DNA of 16,219 nt from JADFUS01 sp036653215 (lineage in GTDB: Bacteria > Bacteroidota > Bacteroidia > Bacteroidales > Rikenellaceae). The stretch spans positions 1 through 16,219 of the forward strand of contig JAVVUK010000032.1 of assembly GCA_036653215.1 (NCBI GenBank), in the 5' to 3' direction. A program made the translations under genes and the position numbers. Shown one piece after another: positions 13,398 to 16,219 of this stretch. A model generated the notes under the pieces. It saw only the letters and a list, made by a program, of their open reading frames with translations, searched no databases and was not told the DNA's origin. The first letter of the stretch is position 1. Every line of letters begins with the position of its first letter.

Positions 13398-14381
13398 ATG
13401 AAAAAATTAAATTTTAAAAAGTCAGCTCTTCTTGTCGTCGCTCTGTTATCATGTTTTGGGGCATCGGCTCAAGGGTTGAAGAACCTGAGGATAAATGAGG
13501 TGCTTGTTTTTAATACAAATGGTATTGAAGATGCGCATGGCACAAGATCGGGTTGGATTGAGATCTATAATACAGGATATACGACTGTTAACCTTGCTGG
13601 TTGTTTCCTTTCTGTTGCTCCTGAAATCACAAATTCATATGGTGATAGAGTAGTAGATAGAAGTAAATTCGGCACTTTAACATACGGTATTCCAAAATCA
13701 GCGAAGAGTATCATGTCGGTTGCTCCACAATCGTATGCTTTGTTTTTTGCGGGTGGTATTTCTGCTTACGGACCTTTCAATACATCGTTTAAATTAGACA
13801 GCACAGGTATTATCTCTTTGTGGGATGCCAGTGGTAAGGGTGAGCCTTTGTCTACTATGAAATATGATATTGCTGCTCAAAAAGAAGATGTCTCTATCTT
13901 GATGGTTGATGGTGAAGATGGCGTTGCTAAAACAGAATATTGCTATGAGCCTACTCCTGGTCATGCCAATTTTGTTGAACCTGCTGTCTCTCCTGCTGAG
14001 AAGATGAAAGAGCGTGACCCTTATGGTATTACCATGACAATCACTGCTGTTGGTGTCGTATTTGCTGCGCTTATTCTTCTATATCTTGTTTTCCGTACAG
14101 TTGGTTTGTATATGAAAAAGAGAGATGAAAAGGCTCTTGCTGCAAGAGATGTTGTGGCAAATGAGAGTGCTGATAGTGCAACTCCTGCAAAAGCACCTTC
14201 TAAAAAAGGTGATATGTCTGGTGAGATAGCTGCTGCTATTGCTTTTGCTATCAAATCATACAATGACGAAGTAGAAGCTGCCGAACAAATGGCACTTACC
14301 CTTAGAAAAGTAGCTAAGGCATATTCTCCATGGAGTTCTAAAATTCATGGTTTAACACAACAACCTGAAAGAAGAAAATAA
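13398..14381 (+). CDS. OadG-like decarboxylase membrane subunit with N-terminal lamin-tail domain
   Basis: A 327-residue composite protein. Residues 1-25 are a signal peptide (ALLVVALLSCFGASAQ). Residues about 27-192 look like a lamin-tail (LTD) Ig-like domain: LRINEVLVFNTNGIEDAHGTRSGWIEIYNTGYTTVNLAGCFLS, and a closing PTPGHAN. Residues 211-235 form a single membrane helix (ITMTITAVGVVFAALILLYLVF) followed by basic residues, and the cytoplasmic tail (236-327) has an Ala/Pro/Lys linker and the conserved end GEIAAAIAFAIKSYNDEV...YSPWSSKIHGL. The helix plus tail correspond to the OadG/MmdD subunit, which in other Na+ decarboxylases holds the carboxyltransferase to the membrane subunit; its place between mmdA and the biotin carrier agrees. 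The LTD would face the periplasm. Its role is not known; binding to the cell wall or to a partner is a guess. Confidence 0.85.
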   Translation: MKKLNFKKSALLVVALLSCFGASAQGLKNLRINEVLVFNTNGIEDAHGTRSGWIEIYNTGYTTVNLAGCFLSVAPEITNSYGDRVVDRSKFGTLTYGIPKSAKSIMSVAPQSYALFFAGGISAYGPFNTSFKLDSTGIISLWDASGKGEPLSTMKYDIAAQKEDVSILMVDGEDGVAKTEYCYEPTPGHANFVEPAVSPAEKMKERDPYGITMTITAVGVVFAALILLYLVFRTVGLYMKKRDEKALAARDVVANESADSATPAKAPSKKGDMSGEIAAAIAFAIKSYNDEVEAAEQMALTLRKVAKAYSPWSSKIHGLTQQPERRK

Positions 14382-14399
14382 CATTTAAAAAATCTAATC

Positions 14400-14834
14400 A
14401 TGAACGAATATAAGATAAAAATTAACGGCAACGAGTATTTAGTTGCTATCAAAGATACAGATGGAGAGAAGGCAGTTGTGTCTGTTAACGGCTCTGAGTA
14501 TAATATAGAAATGGAGAAGAAAATAGGAGTTAAGCCAGTGCAAAAAATTGCTCAGCCTAATGTTCCTGTAAATGCTGCTCCTAAAGCTGCTCCTAAGGCT
14601 GCTCCTAAACCTTCTGCAGGTGCTGGATCTGTTACTTCACCACTTCCAGGAGTTATCCTTGATCTATATGTTAAAGAAGGCGATACTGTAAAAGCAGGTC
14701 AAAAAGTTTTGCTTCTTGAAGCTATGAAAATGGAAAACATAATTGAGTCAGAACATGATGGTATAGTATCTAAGGTAAATGTATCTAAAGGTCATAACGT
14801 CCTTGAAGGTGATGTATTAATTACAATTGCATAA
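14400..14834 (+). CDS. mmdC: Biotin carboxyl carrier protein of methylmalonyl-CoA decarboxylase
   Basis: Carries the carboxyl group between the alpha subunit and the membrane beta subunit on a biotin attached to Lys110 in the motif EAMKMEN (107-113). The 144-residue protein has an N-terminal beta-rich segment (YKIKINGNEYLVAIKD), a flexible Ala/Pro/Lys linker (about 53-73, repeats of AAPK) and a C-terminal biotinyl/lipoyl domain (about 76-144, SVTSPLPGVILDLYVKEGDTVKAGQKVLLLEAMKMEN...GDVLITIA). No carboxyltransferase or biotin carboxylase domain is fused. It lies 18 bases after the OadG-like gene and five before the beta subunit. Confidence 0.95.
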   Translation: MNEYKIKINGNEYLVAIKDTDGEKAVVSVNGSEYNIEMEKKIGVKPVQKIAQPNVPVNAAPKAAPKAAPKPSAGAGSVTSPLPGVILDLYVKEGDTVKAGQKVLLLEAMKMENIIESEHDGIVSKVNVSKGHNVLEGDVLITIA

Positions 14835-14839
14835 TTATT

Positions 14840-16009
14840 ATGATGACAGCAACAAATACTAGTTTCATGGATTTCTTGGTTCAGAACCTTGCGAATTTTT
14901 GGGGCTATACAGGCTTTGCCAACGTCGAAATTGGCAATATAGTAATGATCCTTGTAGCATTCCTCTTTATTTACTTAGCTATATCAAGAAATTTCGAGCC
15001 AATGCTTCTTATCCCAATCGGATTTGGTATCATTGTAGGTAATATTCCGTTCTTTCCAGGTCTCCAAATTGGTATCTATGAAGACGGATCAGTGCTTAAC
15101 TACTTATACTTTGGTGTGTTACAAGGGGTTTATCCTCCTTTGATCTTCCTTGGTATCGGTGCTATGACAGACTTCTCAGCACTTATCTCAAACCCAAAAT
15201 TAATGCTTATCGGTGCTGCTGCACAATGTGGTATCTTTGCCGCATACATGATTGCTCTTACAATGGGCTTTACAGCTCAAGAGTCAGGTGCGATAGGTAT
15301 AATCGGTGGTGCTGACGGTCCTACAGCGATCTTCCTTTCATCACGTCTTGCTCCAGACCTTATGGGTGCTATTGCTATTTCGGCATACTCATATATGGCG
15401 CTTGTTCCCGTGATCCAACCTCCAATTATGAAGTTGTTTACAACACATAAAGAACGTATTATAAGAATGAGACCTCCACGTGCCGTTTCTCAACTTGAAA
15501 AGGTGCTATTCCCTATAATCGGAGTTCTACTTACTTGTTTCCTTGTTCCATCGGGTCTTCCTCTTCTTGGGATGTTGTTCTTTGGTAACCTTCTTAAAGA
15601 AAGTGGTGTTACACGTCGTCTTGCTGAAACAGCTCGTGGTCCGCTTATCGATATCGTAACAATCCTTATTGGACTTACTGTTGGTGCATCTACACAAGCC
15701 AACACATTCTTGTCTGGTAAGTCGTTCCTTATCTTTGTGCTTGGTGCGCTATCATTCCTTGTGGCAACTGCTGCAGGTGTGCTTTTCGTTAAGTTCTTTA
15801 ACTTATTCCTTAAAGAGGGTTATAAGATAAATCCACTTATCGGTAATGCAGGTGTTTCTGCTGTGCCAGACTCTGCTCGTGTATCACAAGAGATAGGTTT
15901 AAAATACGACAAACGTAACTACCTACTTATGCACGCTATGGGACCAAACGTCGCAGGTGTTATCGGTAGTGCTGTTGCCGCTGGTATCTTACTTGGTTTC
16001 TTGGGTTAG
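14840..16009 (+). CDS. mmdB: Na+-translocating decarboxylase beta subunit
   Basis: Integral membrane protein (389 residues, roughly nine or more hydrophobic segments) that decarboxylates carboxybiotin and pumps Na+ out of the cell. Residues known to be important in Klebsiella OadB have counterparts at matching spacing: Asp159 in GGADGPT, Tyr185 in YSYMALVP, and Asn331, Gly335, Ser340 and Arg347 in NPLIGNAGVSAVPDSARV. The correspondence to Klebsiella numbering is from memory. The N-terminal NFWGYTGFANVEIGNIVMI and IPIGFGIIVGNIPF segments are also typical. Two adjacent ATG codons (14840, 14843) are possible starts; either gives the same protein within one residue. This is the last gene of the operon and is followed by a strong terminator. 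Confidence 0.95.
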   Translation: MMTATNTSFMDFLVQNLANFWGYTGFANVEIGNIVMILVAFLFIYLAISRNFEPMLLIPIGFGIIVGNIPFFPGLQIGIYEDGSVLNYLYFGVLQGVYPPLIFLGIGAMTDFSALISNPKLMLIGAAAQCGIFAAYMIALTMGFTAQESGAIGIIGGADGPTAIFLSSRLAPDLMGAIAISAYSYMALVPVIQPPIMKLFTTHKERIIRMRPPRAVSQLEKVLFPIIGVLLTCFLVPSGLPLLGMLFFGNLLKESGVTRRLAETARGPLIDIVTILIGLTVGASTQANTFLSGKSFLIFVLGALSFLVATAAGVLFVKFFNLFLKEGYKINPLIGNAGVSAVPDSARVSQEIGLKYDKRNYLLMHAMGPNVAGVIGSAVAAGILLGFLG

Positions 16010-16027
16010 TCCACATATTATAAACAT

Positions 16028-16065
16028 AAAAATAGAGCTTCTGATTTTTCAGAAGCTCTATTTTT
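16028..16065 (+). terminator. Bidirectional intrinsic terminator after the decarboxylase operon
   Basis: A perfect 17-base-pair stem pairs 16028-16044 with 16049-16065 around a TTTT loop. Its arms end in A5 and T5, so it works as a hairpin plus T-tract on both strands. It sits between the 3' ends of the operon and the convergent minus-strand gene and probably serves both. Confidence 0.9.
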
Positions 16066-16080
16066 ATTTATCCCTATATG

Positions 16081-16218
16081 CTAATATAATCCTTTGGTGT
16101 AGTAGTAGATTATAGCCCATAATACAAAACGAATTCCTTTGCCGAAGAACATAAATAAGGCGGTCTTTCGTACGTCTGTCTTATAAAAGCCGAGTGCTAT
16201 TGCAAATACATCTCCAAT
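16081..16218 (-). CDS. Partial VTT/YqaA-like (DedA-related) membrane protein, C-terminus
   Basis: A minus-strand frame is open from the right edge to a TAG at 16083-16081. It encodes IGDVFAIALGFYKTDVRKTALFMFFGKGIRFVLWAIIYYYTKGLY. The pattern GD..A..LG......T.LFM..GK..R hydrophobic resembles the C-terminal part of YqaA/VTT (SNARE-associated) membrane proteins, which are related to DedA lipid scramblase-like proteins. The final segment would be a membrane helix. Only 45 residues are visible, so the family call is moderate. The gene converges on the decarboxylase operon and shares its terminator. Confidence 0.6.
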   Translation of the reverse strand: MGDVFAIALGFYKTDVRKTALFMFFGKGIRFVLWAIIYYYTKGLY

Positions 16219-16219
16219 A

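Overview
The window looks like chromosomal DNA of an anaerobic or fermentative member of the Bacteroidales (phylum Bacteroidota). Three things point there. Several genes are preceded by the Bacteroidota-type promoter (TTTG, 19-20 bases, TAnnTTTG). Starts lack Shine-Dalgarno motifs and have A/T-rich leaders. The gene content fits too: an S9 peptidase, a biotin/Na+-dependent methylmalonyl-CoA decarboxylase operon of the propionate/succinate pathway, and small outer-membrane beta-barrel proteins. The DNA is A+T-rich. The species cannot be fixed from the sequence alone.

Left part (1-2948, plus strand): four genes joined by 1-4 base overlaps. They are the C-terminal part of an S9-family serine peptidase, an O6-methylguanine-DNA methyltransferase, an ECF-type sigma factor and the 16S rRNA methyltransferase RsmG. 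Next comes a separately promoted, separately terminated rpmH (50S protein L34, 50 aa). A UvrD/PcrA helicase gene follows, with its own promoter and a 2-base gap to a B12-binding-type radical SAM protein of unknown function.

Middle part (7483-10101): the radical SAM gene converges on dnaX (DNA polymerase III tau/gamma, minus strand). The ~380 bases between them hold two near-identical 111-base repeats and a cluster of hairpins, bracketed by a 12-base direct repeat that contains the 3' end of each gene. dnaX carries a run of ten A residues at the junction of its clamp-loader core and its linker. Slippage there in either direction would give a short gamma-like protein. Upstream of dnaX lies a palindromic repeat array with a 146-base period, interrupted by a 100-N assembly gap. 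A minus-strand gene for a putative small outer-membrane beta-barrel protein follows.

Right part (10876-16219): a structured, promoter-preceded intergenic segment ending in T8 is a candidate small RNA, possibly 6S RNA. Then comes a five-gene plus-strand operon: methylmalonyl-CoA epimerase, decarboxylase alpha subunit, an OadG-like membrane subunit fused to a secreted lamin-tail-type domain, the biotin carrier protein and the Na+-translocating beta subunit. Together these would epimerise methylmalonyl-CoA and decarboxylate it to propionyl-CoA while exporting Na+. A strong hairpin terminator closes the operon. The last bases hold the 3' end of a minus-strand VTT/YqaA-like membrane protein gene.
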